From assembly GCF_025766255.1 (NCBI RefSeq), contig NW_026516795.1:49302-113301 (forward strand): a stretch of 64,000 bases of DNA, in the 5' to 3' direction. Each line of letters opens with the position of its first letter. Positions within the stretch are counted from its first letter, which is position 1. Source of the DNA: Zychaea mexicana (taxonomy: Eukaryota > Mucoromycota > Mucoromycetes > Mucorales > Lichtheimiaceae). Below, in pieces: positions 36,881-49,211 of this stretch. The translations under genes and the position numbers were made by a program. Under the pieces are notes generated by a model, which saw only the letters and a program-made list of their open reading frames with translations, was not told the DNA's origin and searched no databases.

Positions 36881-39665
36881 ATGAACAAGTCTGCTGACCG
36901 CGGTTTCTCCAACGACAGCAGTAAGTATTGACAGCCCACCACCGACTTCTTTGTAAACACTGACCTCATTTCGGGCTTTTCTTCTCTTTCCAACACTACA
37001 TTCGCACATCTCCCCATGTATTCAATCTAGGCACTCGATCCTTCCGAATGGACGAGGACACTGACGAAGAAACCTTGCCTCAAAACGCCTCCGAGACACG
37101 CGTTCTACTTCACAACGAGGACCTTATTCCACGGTATATGACTGCCTCACCATGTATGTCTTTTGAGAGATAAGCGGAGAAAGGCGTTAGAAGGAGGGAA
37201 AAGATATGCGATAGATACAGATAGCTTTAACTACTACTACTACTACCTGGTATATGATAATCCTACAGTGCCATCGGCCCATCCATATGATAACACACCC
37301 AAGGATTTCTGGAGCTTGCTGCGAATGCGCACCAAGTACTATCTCCCGATACTACAGTGGCTCCCACAATACAAGTTCCAGCTTTTTCTGGGTGATTTTC
37401 TCGCAGCCATGACCTTGTCATGCTTGCTCATCCCTCAGGGACTGTCGTACGCCACGGCGCTGTGTAAATTGGATGCTATACACGGTCTGACGGGTATTGC
37501 ATTCCCAGCCATCACTTACGCCATTTTTGGCATGTCAAGGTTAGAACCTTAAAAAAAAACCACACAAAAACACCCACACGAGGTTTTACTGCTTCGGGTT
37601 TGCTAATTATGTCCATCTACCGAACGACGACGACGACGACGACGGATCATGATAAATTATTTGTCAATAAAGGCAAATGTCCGTAGGTCCCGAGGCACCA
37701 CTTGCATTGCTTATTGGTTCTTCGATCGCTCAGCAGCAGCACCTCCACTCGTCCGAAATTGATCCACTTGCATGGGCTTGTTTGATGACTCTATTTGTGG
37801 GCCTGTTTACGTTTCTGCTCGGTATCTTTCGGCTCGGGTTTCTGGACAGTCTTATGAGTCGAGCTCTGTTGCGCGGCTTCATTACTGGCGTGGCGCTAGT
37901 TGTGATGGTGCAGCAAAGCATCATCCTAATGGGCCTGGTGGACCGGAGCACTGAATGGGTAATTTTTAAAGTTGTGCTATGAATCTTTACCAGTAACTAG
38001 CAGTAGATACATTTATATCTTTTTTTTTCTCAACGAATATGTACATATTAGGGCATCAATGAAGCATCTTCGAGTATTGAACGCATGGTCTTCCTTGTCC
38101 AGAACGTGCAACACGCACATCCGTTATCCTCGTGTGTTTCTGGAATCTCCGTCTTTATCCTGCTGAGCATGCGCGTGATCAAGGCCAAGATGCCCAACAA
38201 ACGATGGATCCAGCTGTTCCCCGAAGTGCTCATAGTTGTTATTGCATCGATCGTGATGACGGAATATTTTGATTGGGAACAGGACGGACTGGATATCTTG
38301 GGAAAAGCAACAGAAGCGTCGGGCATTCCGCTTCCGTCGATCCCGTCATTCCCTCACAACAAACACATGAAAGATATGCTAGTTACAGCTGCCATGATTG
38401 CAGTCATTGGATTTGTCGAGTCGGTCGCCATCGCAAAGCAGTACTCGAGTCGCCACAACTACACCGTCAGCCCCAATCGGGAGCTTGTTGCGCTCGGAGT
38501 TGCCAATGTTGTCAGCGGACTGTGTCAAGGCATACCCGCTTATGGTTCCGTACGTTGTGAACCAAATGTTACACATGCGCGCACACAAACACACGCACGA
38601 CTCACATCACGAGGTCTGTTCGCTCTTTTTAGATTTCACGGAGCAAAATTAACGACAAGGCAGGTGCAAGGACCCAGATGGCCGGTCTGCTTGCAGGCGT
38701 GATCGCGTTGCTGGCTATCTTGTTTTTGTTGCCATGCTTCTACTATCTGCCCAAGGCTGTATTGTCGTCGATCATTTTCGTGGCCGTACTGTTCTTGCTG
38801 GCGGAGCTGCCTGAAGACCTGCATTTCATCTTCAAGATCGGTGCGTGGCGAGACTTGGGCCTGTTGCTGGTTACGTTCCTCGCAACCATGATCATTTCCT
38901 TAGAGTTCGGTACCTTGATTGCTGTAACTTTATCTTTGCTCCTGACCATAAGGGAAACCAGCTACCCACGCATCTCTATTATGGTAAGCACTTGTTGGAT
39001 TTACACGGCACCGATCTATGCTGCTGCGTATATGTTTATGGATATCCCCTGGATTTTTCTTTTAAACACCACATCAATTTCCTTTTACAGGGTCGCGTCA
39101 AAGGAACCAATAATAAGTTCAAGCCTATCCGTGATGACCCGGACGAGATTGAGCATTTGGAGGATGTGTTGATTGTGCGTGTGGAAGAGCCCCTGTTCTT
39201 TGCCAACACGGGTCAGCTCAAGGACAGGTTGCGCCGTCTGGAACTGTTTGGCGACATGTCGATCCATCCCTCCGAAACCCCGCGTCTAAGTGACTCTTCG
39301 TACATTATCTTTGATGTCGGCAGTATGCCATACATTGATGCGAGGTATGAACTTTATTAATCTCGTTTCGCGCTTGCGTGTATGCTGGTGGTTGCTCTTA
39401 GTCCCTCGTTGCAAGCGGTCATTAATTCGTGGACATGTAATGATATGATAGTGCGGTTCAAATTCTGCTGGAGATCGTACAAGCGTATCATGCTCGTAAC
39501 GTGGCGGTGTACTTTGTCAAGGTGCGGGACCGAGCCTTGAAGTTGTTTGAAGCGTCTGGATTGCTCCAGCTGGTTGGGGAGTCGCATTTATACCGCAAAG
39601 TATCCGATGCCATTGAAGCTGTTGAAAAGGACCGCATGCAGAGATATGGAACTCTTGTTCAATAA
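36881..39665 (+). CDS. SulP/SLC26 family sulfate (anion) transporter with C-terminal STAS domain
   Basis: Plasma-membrane anion carrier, most likely sulfate uptake. Exons 36881-36920, 37031-37153, 37269-37539, 37673-37958, 38052-38549, 38633-38983, 39091-39344 and 39452-39665 close in frame to 678 residues. The SulP signature appears as FLGDFLAAMTLSCLLIPQGLSYA then GLTGIAFPAITYAIFGMSR and MSVGPEAPLALLIG. Membrane segments continue to SLEFGTLIAVTLSLLLTI. The STAS domain follows, with FANTGQLKDRLRRLE, YIIFDVGSMPYIDASAV and LFEASGLLQLVG. Between membrane and STAS parts, FVESVAIAKQYSSRHNY and ISRSKINDKAGARTQMAG match the family. The first exon is short, and the start ATG follows a pyrimidine-rich leader (CAACACCATGAAC). 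The shape is closer to general SulP transporters than to yeast Sul1. Confidence 0.93.
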
Positions 39666-40816
39666 TAGCAAACGAATGTGCTGCATACCTTTCGCCCTAC
39701 TCATTCCCTTTGTTAAATTGTTGATATACCCTTCTTATTACAAACTACTTTTTACTCTTCCATTATTCTCCCTCTTTCCTCTTATCGATTCACACACTTA
39801 CGTTCGTTTTTCGTTATCCTCATCTTCTTTTTCATTTTTTCCAATGGTTGGTTCGAAAACCGTGTCAAGGCATGATGAGCGTTCTTCTTGCTGCATGCGT
39901 TAGCGGGCCGCCGTCCCTGTATAGATACATTTCTTTTTTCCTTCACCGGTAGAACATATCAGGCAATGATATTTATATATCCAAATATATAAAAAAAATC
40001 AGACATCATGCAGTGCATGTAACTACATATAACGCCACCGAGAACAGCACAAACATTTCTCTTCTGCCAATATTTGTAAATATTTATGCACAATAACGGA
40101 TCAGGTTCTTTTTATAGTTCTTTTTAATCCGAGTATCCATATGGTTTTGATTTAGAGTCTTCTTTGCATTATGGAAACAGAAGTACAAGTGCATCATTAA
40201 CATGGCTAAGAAGTGTGCCGGTACATAGACCTGCATATCTGTTGGGACTAGAATTAAGCTAAATGTGCTCTATAGCTTTTTTCAAACTGGATACAAGGCC
40301 TGGAGAAATGCTAGTACTATCTACTAGATCTTTTCAATGTCTTTGTGCTCAAGTATTTCTTGTTTTTCGAGGGTTCTGCAGGCTATCATACTGGGTCTAT
40401 TTACAATATAAATCTGCTACTGTTAAGCTCTCTCTAGTCGATATAATCAAACCAAATATAGTAGGCCAATGTTTCCCCTCGTATTATACTGTCCTCTCTT
40501 TGGTTTTCTGGATCGTTTAATGAAATCGTATATTTATCGCAGCACCGTTGTCTCATTGAGCTTCTTTGCCATGTAGGTTAAAGTTATTGGAAGGCTAATG
40601 AGGGTACGCTTTTCTTGTCGGTCCTTGCGGTGCGGTGAATAAGAAATTATGAACATAAGAAGAGAGGTGATGCTTTAACTGAAAACCCCCTTCTAGAGAA
40701 GGAAAAAGTCAAGCCGGATTAAGATACTGGAAAAGGAGAGGTTACGGTGTAAAAACAGGAAAGGAAGAGAGAGGTGAAGAATGAGAGGGGGCAAAGAGAA
40801 GAGTTGTCTATAGGTG
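39666..40816. other. Intergenic, no gene recognised
   Basis: 3' flank of the sulfate permease gene and AT-rich DNA. No supported coding frame. Confidence 0.5.
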
Positions 40817-41258
40817 TTATGAGTGATATGAGGGATGTGGAGATGATGATGCCACATTGCCCAAGTCTAGCGCTTCTTCGGGTGCCGGTTTATTCGAGCC
40901 ATCGTCAGTGTCTGAGAGGCTCAACTTGTCGGTTTCACGCAGCACGCGAAGTACTATGTATCCGAACGGGGTGCTCCACAACGAATCCTCAAGTGGACAG
41001 GATGAAAACCTATGCATTCTCCATCTGATGAGGCGACGTCGGTCTCTTGGAGAAGCGATCAGATAAATGTAAAGCGTCGACTATCCTGGATGGCCAGAGA
41101 CTATGGATGGTTTTGGTTGAGCTGTGTCAAAGTGCCAGTTCTTCGTCCCGCTTTCGGGAGATCACTAACTCCACTGCGTCGCTCGGTGGGTCATCGTTGT
41201 TCTTGAGCTTCTGGTATCGTTGGTGCAGTGAATCAATGGTACAGTTGTTTTCCTCCAT
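40817..41258 (-). CDS. Tentative small spliced gene, unknown function
   Basis: Two coding-like blocks are seen on the minus strand. The first begins with ATG at 41258 and reads MEENNCTIDSLHQRYQKLKN followed by an acidic/basic stretch to about 41118. The second (41010-40817) reads STPFGYIVLRVLRETDKLSLSDTDDG and ends in a Ser-rich tail. A CATAG acceptor precedes the second block. I could not find an intron that joins the two in frame, so the model is incomplete, and the locus may be a pseudogene. Serine/aspartate composition is like that of the real genes around it. Confidence 0.3.
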
Positions 41259-44200
41259 TGGTCATCGTGTTGTTTACTCTAAAGCAGGGAAAGTTCAATA
41301 ATTCTAACCATGCTAGATGCGGGCAGAGAGCGTTTGCATAGATGGCACATCTGCCAGCACCATAGGTACGATCGTAGGAGGTTTTTATCATATACCTGAA
41401 TATAATGCTTTCTTGTGATCCTTCCCGGGATTAGGAATATAAGACCAGATATTGTTGGGTGATACGCACGTCATGCACGTAAACAACTTCTTTGACAAGA
41501 TTTATCCATGTATACAGTATATCATAAAAATCTTCTTAGATACAGGTAGCATTTTTGCCCAGTGAGCCATTTTTACCGGGTGGTGAACTGTTAGTGGTAT
41601 AAAGAGCATATACGCTTACGTTGTTATTATGGACAGATAGTCAAAGATGGAGATAACAACAACTGGTGGCTACTGTATAAAGGTGCTTTCTTTTTGTTTG
41701 CCTTTGTATCTTTGGAGAACAAAAGATACATCAAAAGACGGATGATAGTACTACTGTTGATAACAAGAGTATGAAAGACTCATCCCACGTATGATATCAA
41801 TCTTTCGTTACTCTTGGAAACATCTATAGTATATAAGTCCTTGCATTATATTTGTCAACCGTTTGAAACAGTATAAATGCACACACAAAACACAACAAGT
41901 ACTGGAAAAACTCTTTTCACACAATTTATGTCAATGAAACCGGGGTTTACTTGCTATATGATACCCGCTTTTTTTTCCCATGACGTTATCGGGGCCAATA
42001 ATAATCTCCACGATGAACGGATGTGCAAAGCCATATGCGGTGATGGCCCTCTGCCGTAATAAATCTGGTAGATATGTGCAATTGTTTCGAATCCAAGAGT
42101 CTATACCAAAGACAGTTGATATGATGGTCTTGCTCATTCATCAAATAGGTGCAACTTGATGTTTTGTTTAAACGTTACGAAGATACACTGAATATTACAA
42201 ATGGTAGGACGCGTATGCACTAGATTAATCATTTGAGTTTGGCTTCGATTACATGGTTGCCCCGTGTCATCGTGAATCCTTAAAAAAGGAGAGAGCTCTA
42301 ATTGTGAACTCATGCCAAAATTAAAAAAGCAAACTACACCAAGGCCCTCAATTGCGGAGCACCTTCAGATTTGTCCCCGTACGCTCTGTTCTTCCGCCTT
42401 ACATTACAAATGTGTATGAAAATGTGAATACAAATTATATTACATTGATTTGGCGTTGTCCCACTCGAACAGTCGTATGTGTGTTGGCTATTCCTAAATT
42501 TCTGTTTTTATATTTGTTCGTTGATTTTGTTGTGACCCCTGTTCAAACTGCTGCTACCCGTGTCAGTAAACTCGGTATAATACATCATTGGCTTGAGGTT
42601 CAGCTCCGTGCCGCCACCACAGAAAAGCTGGACACGGATGACATTTAAGCTAACTTGAATACTCCTTGACTATCCCAAACAGTGTCCTTGTTGTCGCTCG
42701 CATTTTGTTATTAACTAAGCAATGCTGTCAACTCCATGTATCTTTTTGGCAGATGATGAACTGTCGGCACTAGCAGTTCTTTGACAGTTGCAGTTGCTCA
42801 GGTTTGCTGCCAATCCTGCTTTGTTGTCATCACGATGCAGATAAACGAGCTTCACTGAGTTGATGTTGCCGCTTAGCGTTTTGTTGCCTTACGTAGAGAT
42901 ATATCGGAGTCATTGTAATGTTTCTGTTTGCTCGAAAAGACGTACTTGTCGTGATCTGATGCCAACATTGTCGAACCCAATGATAGAGTGTCCCATCATC
43001 ATAATTTCTTGCTGTTTATCGCCTCTCCTTGTATTTGGCTGTCATTACACTCGAAGCCACGCAGTAATCCAATGATAAATCTGTTTCTTCGCAAATTGAG
43101 AGCCGTTTGTTCCCAAGTTTTTTTGCTCATCGCCACAACGGCGGACGCATAAAGTTTTGTCTTGCCAGTAAAATGATGTTGACCAGCTTGTACTGTTGCT
43201 AGCTGTGCTATTATCAGCCTTCCAGATTTTCGACCCATTCCCGATTATCACCATATTAAATCCTGCTTCCTTCTTTTTGAGCTGTTGTTGTTGTTGTTCC
43301 CATGAGCCCTCGTTGTTCTGTTGTCATCCAATTAAATTGACTTGATGTAGAGTCGCTCAGATTGTTGTCCTACAACTGCAATTACAGTATTGTCACCGTG
43401 TTTGGACGTCGTTATTGCCGATGCAATTCGTAATGTTGCTATGCTGTTGTCGAATGAGTAAACACTGTTTTGTAATTACAAGCAGTGTGAATACATCCAC
43501 TCGATTTGACGTTAATTCATTTGAGCAGTTGCCGTTTGCACTGTTGCCAATTCTTTCCCGCTTATGTACGTTTCGCTTTGCTGCCTCCGTATTAGAAGCT
43601 GCTAACGCTGACGTTGCCTTTGGCTATAAATATGTTGCTTTGTGCAGGTATATACTGCCATGTGTAACTTGATGGTCTGATACAGTTACATTGGATCGTT
43701 ATCCGCGTTGATATCTTGTCGTCGCTACAATTTCCTGCTATATGTTGCTACTACGAGCTGCGATGATGATCCTCGTTGATTCTATCATGGTGTCATGTTG
43801 AGACACAACATTCAATGCTGCACGTAGTTGGTCGCCACAGTAGAGCTCGAAGACGACGATGACGATGACGGGTCCTGTCCGCTTCTCGATATCTTGAAGG
43901 TGACCGCACAAAATAAACTCTTGAAGATTTTTTGTTGGAGATTGGTCCGTAGTTGCTTGGGCATAATACAATAATCCGTACGACGATATGATAATACATG
44001 TTGCTGATTTGTCTGCTCGAAATAAGTAGTGCAAATGTCTGACCACCACAACTTGCGATTGATCTGTCAACGACAAGCGTATGCCTCGAAAATAGAATCC
44101 AGTGGGAGCTTGAGAGATTTTGTCGTCATATCGCCATAAATACAGTAGTAGATAAATATGCGCCTTCTTGATTTGCATACCAGGCGTCCTTGCTTGTAAA

Positions 44201-46901
44201 CCAACGTCTTGGGAGCGCACATGGCTGTAGTTGTTTGAGACCGGCAACGTTACTTTGAAAAAAAAAATCGCCAAACATTGGATGATAATGGGTTCACTTT
44301 GACAAGAGACCGATCTAGCCAAAGACGGGATTCTGGCAATCCTCGAATCGAAACCAAGTGAAGGACCTCCTTTACACTACTCGTCTAGCCTAGAAATTCG
44401 ACGCTATCGAAAGCAGTATAACCGCCATGACTGCTTGTCATCCATATAGACCACACGGATCGACGTAATCAAGCCAAAGAGGGGATTCTCGCAACCCCCG
44501 GATTTTTTACTCGGCTAGTCTGGAAAGCTGAAGCTCCCCCATCGCGGCGTACCACCACACCGCACGCCAGACACCCCAGTCCGGACACCTCAGCTTCAGG
44601 AATTTCCAAAGCAAAGGCGAATGATTGAGGCTGGACTGACATGGCAGCGACACTGACTACAACCGGTAGGGGATCAAGGATATGAAAGTGCGAGGATAGC
44701 TCCGGTTGAGCTTTCGGTGGCGGGGATTGAGGGAACAACACTGCTCTGGTTGCAAGGCTTCTGCAGGAACACCCTCCACATGAGCTGGAACTGACTGGTA
44801 TGGCAACGGAAAGGAATAAATTCCTAATAACTGGCGTCTCTTCGCCTTCTTCACATCACATCCGAGGTAAATGCGATACGAAGAAGGTATTAAGGAAAGG
44901 AAAAAGGATATATCAGTTAGTAAGCCTCTTCTAATAAAGATGGTCGTAGGTATGAAAGAAAATATAATAAGTACCGTTACTATACAAGTTCGACGCCTTG
45001 GGTTGTCATTTGCTGTCAAGACCGCCGCTGTACATGTGACTCGATGGTATGTCCCTGCTGCCTACACAACCAGAGCGTTGCTCCCCTCCCCACCACCGGC
45101 TCTACCATCATCGCTATCCCCGTGTGTCCCCCATACCCCTTCACCCCCGGTGGCTGTAGCCAATGCCACCGCCAATGCCACTGTCAACCCGAACCCTTAC
45201 CTCCTTTACCTTGAAGAAACCATCCACCGAGATGTTCGGACTGCTCCCCGTCGCCTGACGAAGGCGGAGACCGCCAGACACCCGCGAGAACCGTGGCCGT
45301 ACCACACAGAACCTGTAGATGTTATTCGGTTTCATCAGTATATCATTTTTATGATAGCGTGATAGTAGTGTAAAATTATTCTTTTAATCACTTACGGAAA
45401 CCACAACCCAACCAAGCCGCCGTGCGCAACGAGCGCGCACCCTACATGCACCCAAACATGGCCCAGAGGTGCCACACACCACAAAGGAACACCGAGGAAA
45501 GCGGAAGAGAAGGAACCAGAGGAGGGCGAAAAAAAAGCGGATACGGATTGGAGAGAAACGAGAACAGCGGTAAAGAAGACAGGAGGACCTATTCAAATCG
45601 ATAGCAATGTTAATAGCCTTGTTTGTGTCAGCATTAAAGCAGCGTCCTCAGCTTACCAATAATCATAGAGCGTTTTTCAACTACTTTTTTCTGTTTTTTT
45701 TGTAAACAATAAGTTCGAATAGGAGAAACTCTGTCAGTGATCGCGTGCAAAAAACAAGTGGCGCATATGAGATACTTACTTTTTAAAGAGTTTTTTGACT
45801 TTTTTTGGGCCTAATAGAAGTTAAAGAAGTAAAGTTAGCTTCTAATGGTCCCATGAGGAATAGCCGGTGGCGTGGTTGTAGCTGTTGTTGCTGGTCATCG
45901 TAGAAGATTACGGGATAGAAAGCAGGTAAAGAAAAAAAGAAGGAAGAGGCTCTTTTTATATATCTTGGATGAATTTCCTTTTCCGGCTTATCGACCATTT
46001 GACCTTTCTTTTGGGAATCAACGATGGTGATGACGCTCTAAGCAACGCGTTGGATACAGTATCTAGGAGATAAAGTGGCCAGAATTAGCTTGCCCATCGT
46101 TGCCATGAAAACACTGGCATTGACCTTTCTTGCTGCTATCTCAGGTGCGTGAGTCATTCTATTCTTTTATTCGCGTCATCAGTATCAATGTAGAAGCTGC
46201 TTCTCACCGTATTATGCAGCAGTCAGTCTCGTAGCGTCACGCACACGTTGGGTGTCTGTCGTACCGGAGGGTCTCCGAGCTCGGCAAATCACGACTTGAT
46301 CGCTTCTCGCCACCCTCAACTTGAATGCCGAGATGGTTGAACCATAACACTTTGAAATAGCCGTGTACAAAGACGAGACTAGTGTGTACATGTAGCCTGG
46401 AAGGTGCACAATGCAAAGGGAAATGTCAGGCTGCATGCCATTGCTTTAGGAGATGAGCGACGCGTTGCTCGACGTGTCCAGTGTGCTTGTGTAACCTGAC
46501 AAGACCTGGGTTGGCAGGTGATGCTGTCAACTTTCTTTTTATCCCTTCCTTTTTCGGGGGGTCAGCTGATCCACTATAGAATCACTGATAAGATATAAAC
46601 GCTCCTCTCTCATTATTTACTCTCTGCTCACTTTTTCAGTCTTGGGAGTATAAATGTACTTACTTCAACTTCGAGCGCAAGCTAATGAAGATACGTGCTG
46701 GCTCCGTCATGAAAGTGGCAACGACAAGCAAAGTGACAGACAGAGACGTGGTGAACAAGTCGAACAATAACAATAGATTGGCCGTCTCCTGAGAGTGCGT
46801 GTGTAACCCGAATGGTGTTTGTGTAACCCCAGAAAGACATAAAAAGGCCCAAATAACTTTTCCCTTTTTTTTCCCTCATTCCTTCTTTCGCTACATTCAA
46901 G
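41259..46901. other. Gene-poor region with degraded sequence
   Basis: No gene can be supported. From about 42660 to 43740 the plus strand carries dense, irregularly spaced TTGTTG/TTGTC/TTGCC words, giving many short Asn/Thr/Gln-rich minus-strand frames without a continuous product. A diverged direct duplication is visible: 44316-44349 and 44471-44504 share about 27 of 34 bases (core AGCCAAAGA then GGGATTCT), and similarity continues downstream of each. Frames at 43738-44322 (minus) and 44871-45362 (plus) are open but unrecognised. Confidence 0.4.
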
Positions 46902-48071
46902 ATGAAATTCATTACAAAGGTCAGTGGAAACAAGTACATAAGCAAATTAATCACAAAGATCAAAATAGGCCGGGACGGTCGTGTCAAGAAAGTGACAGTG
47001 ACTGCGAAGAGTCGCCGCCGCCATCGCCGTAACGCAACCACCACCGCCACTAGCACCAACAGCAGCGCCAGCAGCAGCAGCAGCAGCAGCAGGAGCAGCA
47101 GCAGCAGCAGCAGGAGCAGCAGTAGCAAGAGCAGCAACAGTAGCAGTGCCAGTAGCAATAGCAAGAGCAGCAGCAGCAAGAGCAGCAGCAACAGCGATGA
47201 CGAAGAAGAAGAACAAGAAGCAGCAGCAGCACCGGTGGACGTCTCTCAGGAGGAGAGAATGGAGAACGTTGGTGCCTGGCTTTCAGGCATCGTCGCAATG
47301 TAAGCTGTGCCTTTCCCGTCCCAAGTCTCCCTCTCCCCAACACTTTTCATACATAGTCTTTTCTTCCGCATCTCCCCTCCCCTTTCCTTATAATGAAAAT
47401 AAATTACCATTTAAAAAAGCCCTCAGCTTTGAGCTGTGAAAAAATTGAAAATCATCACCGTCTTGATTTGTTTTTACAGTACTGCACAAGCATCTGTCTT
47501 GTGTGCACGTATCAGTAAATCATTTTGTTGTGTTTCCATGCAATGTCGCACTCTAGACGTCGTATATACAATGGAAGTCATGCTCGCTTGCAAACGTGTC
47601 GGTGTCGAAAATATGTGCCCTTGAAAATAGAGGGTTACGATATGCGATATTACGTAAGCCGATCCAGTCAGGGCCTACGTACCGTATGAGGGATACATGC
47701 CACTGCTTTTTTTGCCTCGAAAAAGACTACGAGTATAGAACGTATGGACTAACAAGCAGCAAAAGTCTAAAACTTACTCGATTGACAATGACGTTGACAG
47801 CCATTTGAGAAGCGTACAGTAGTACCATTGTCGTTCTCTCTGTGCTCAGTTGTATCTATGATACGAGCTATTATTGCTTCCCCTGTTCGTACCTTCAGTG
47901 GGGTGGCAGGGTACAAACAGCCTGTGCAGGGACACCCCACCCAAAAAGAAGTTGACAGCGTCACCTATTTGCGCAGGTCTTTCCATGTTCCACGAGCACA
48001 CAGGGCACGCCGAGCAACGCGTCACTCATCTCCCAAAGGAATGGCATTCAACCTGACATTTCCCTTTGCAT
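46411..48071. repeat. Pair of diverged inverted repeats, about 130 bp each
   Basis: The left arm at 46411-46540 and the reverse complement of the right arm at 47941-48071 align over about 130 bases with roughly 80 percent identity. Both arms start ATGCAAAGGGAAATGTCAGG and share GAGATGAG followed by GACGCGTTGCTCG. Both end GCTGTCAACTT. They flank the Ser-rich gene at 46902. They may be ends of a composite element or two opposite insertions of one repeat. Confidence 0.65.
46902..47303 (+). CDS. Small basic protein with long serine-rich middle, function unknown
   Basis: Single-exon frame of 133 residues. A compact basic N-terminus (MKFITKVSGNKYISKLITKI, then IGRDGRVKKVTV) is followed by Arg/Lys-rich residues. 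About 50 residues of Ser with Arg, Lys and Asn follow, encoded by an AGC-type trinucleotide tract at about 47060-47190. Then come an acidic cluster (SDDEEEEQEAAAAP) and a non-repetitive end MENVGAWLSGIVAM. A pyrimidine-rich leader and TTCAAG before the ATG resemble other starts in this window, and AATAAA follows at about 47397. The structured ends favour a real gene over a pure repeat shadow. Size of the Ser tract is probably variable between strains (inference). Confidence 0.5.
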   Translation: MKFITKVSGNKYISKLITKIKIGRDGRVKKVTVTAKSRRRHRRNATTTATSTNSSASSSSSSSRSSSSSSRSSSSKSSNSSSASSNSKSSSSKSSSNSDDEEEEQEAAAAPVDVSQEERMENVGAWLSGIVAM

Positions 48072-48550
48072 CATGGATCCTTGGAAGGATAACATACTAG
48101 CTGATGCCGCCTTCAGTGATAGTGTTTTCGTCATCCTAAAGATATGGTAATTATGGTTACTATTGTTATTGTACAGAATGCCAATATCGTAAATAATTTC
48201 ATGGATTATGACATGCTAAAAATCTTACATAAGATATCGTCATTGGACATCATGGATGGCTGACGGGATAATGTTATAGCAGATAATTCAGCGGTATTGT
48301 TATCGTCATTGTAGGACATGGTGTATAAAATCTCGACAAGATAAGAAAACGTGTAGAGTTGATCCTTGAGTAGGAAAAATGGTGAATGAAATACCTTTGG
48401 GAAACGGTTGAGAGTAATATATGTGAATATATATGAGTAAGTTGAAGTGTGTGTGGATGAATTGAAACTATATCGTCATAACAACAAAAGAATAAGGGTA
48501 CTTTCTTGGAAATATAATATGGACGTGTCGTCAAGGAGATGTTGTCATCG
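47304..48550. other. Intergenic, contains the right arm of the inverted repeat pair
   Basis: Apart from the repeat arm at 47941-48071, nothing coding is supported here. Confidence 0.5.
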
Positions 48551-49125
48551 TTATCTGTGCGTGTCATTTAGATCTGTTCTTTTCTTGTTGGAAGGATCAG
48601 CATCTGAAAAGTCAACCATCACATTAATTGTCCGTTTTCTGGTTATAATTTTTGATTTGCTTGACGCTACTTTTGATATCAACACTAGCGAAAGTATCAA
48701 ATGTAGGGGATGATGATAAGGGAAACCCGATCGGATATATACGTTAACAGTAGTTTGATCCAAAGATGATAGTAGTGTGGACACACTCAGTCGATTACCA
48801 AGTAAGTCTATCACAAGCTCGGTGCAACGGCGTTTGGTCGCAAGTTTGTGCAGGCACTCGAAGCAGCTGCAAAGACGGAGGGGCATCACGCTCTGAAAAA
48901 AAACGTCGATATTATGACTCACTAGGCTATGTATTACAAGATCCCACTTATTAAACGCGCGTTCAAAGTCCTCATCAGCAACTATGGAAGAGGGGACTTC
49001 TAACAGATGCAATCCCTGATATTGTTGTACATATTGCGTTAATTTCAGGTTCGAAATTGTGTCTACCTTTTTTACAATACAAAACTTATGACTGCAATTT
49101 CCATTGATCGGCGAGAAGCATCACA
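48551..49125 (-). pseudogene. Possible fragment of an F-box/LRR-like protein
   Basis: An open minus-strand frame runs from about 49125 to 48551. It includes CSHKFCIVKKVDTISNLKL, then LTQYVQQYQGLHLLEVPSSI and VADEDFERAFNKWD, after which the sequence becomes less protein-like. The first part resembles leucine-rich segments of fungal F-box proteins, but no F-box is present and no start codon is convincing. It may be one exon of a larger or broken gene. Identification is weak. Confidence 0.3.
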
Positions 49126-49211
49126 AGAATATATATTCATGTAAACCGGTGACGTATGCCAAAATATAATAAAAAAGAAGGGCCTCCTTCTACACAATAA
49201 AAATATTGCTA

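Noticed and set aside
43738..44322. 194-residue minus-strand frame
   Set aside because: Open, but with no recognisable motif, no consistent codon character and no flanking gene signals.
44871..45362. 163-residue plus-strand frame with Pro-rich middle
   Set aside because: Overlaps other open frames on the opposite strand and shows no family features; treated as unsupported.
46105..46234. Possible tiny secreted peptide (MKTLALTFLAAISGA joined to a second exon)
   Set aside because: The start looks like a signal peptide and the phase works, but the intron would be only 34 nt, shorter than any other here, and the mature part would be about 11 residues.
46682..47343. Poly-Leu, poly-Ala and poly-Cys frames on the minus strand
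   Set aside because: They are antisense readings of the AGC tract in the Ser-rich gene.
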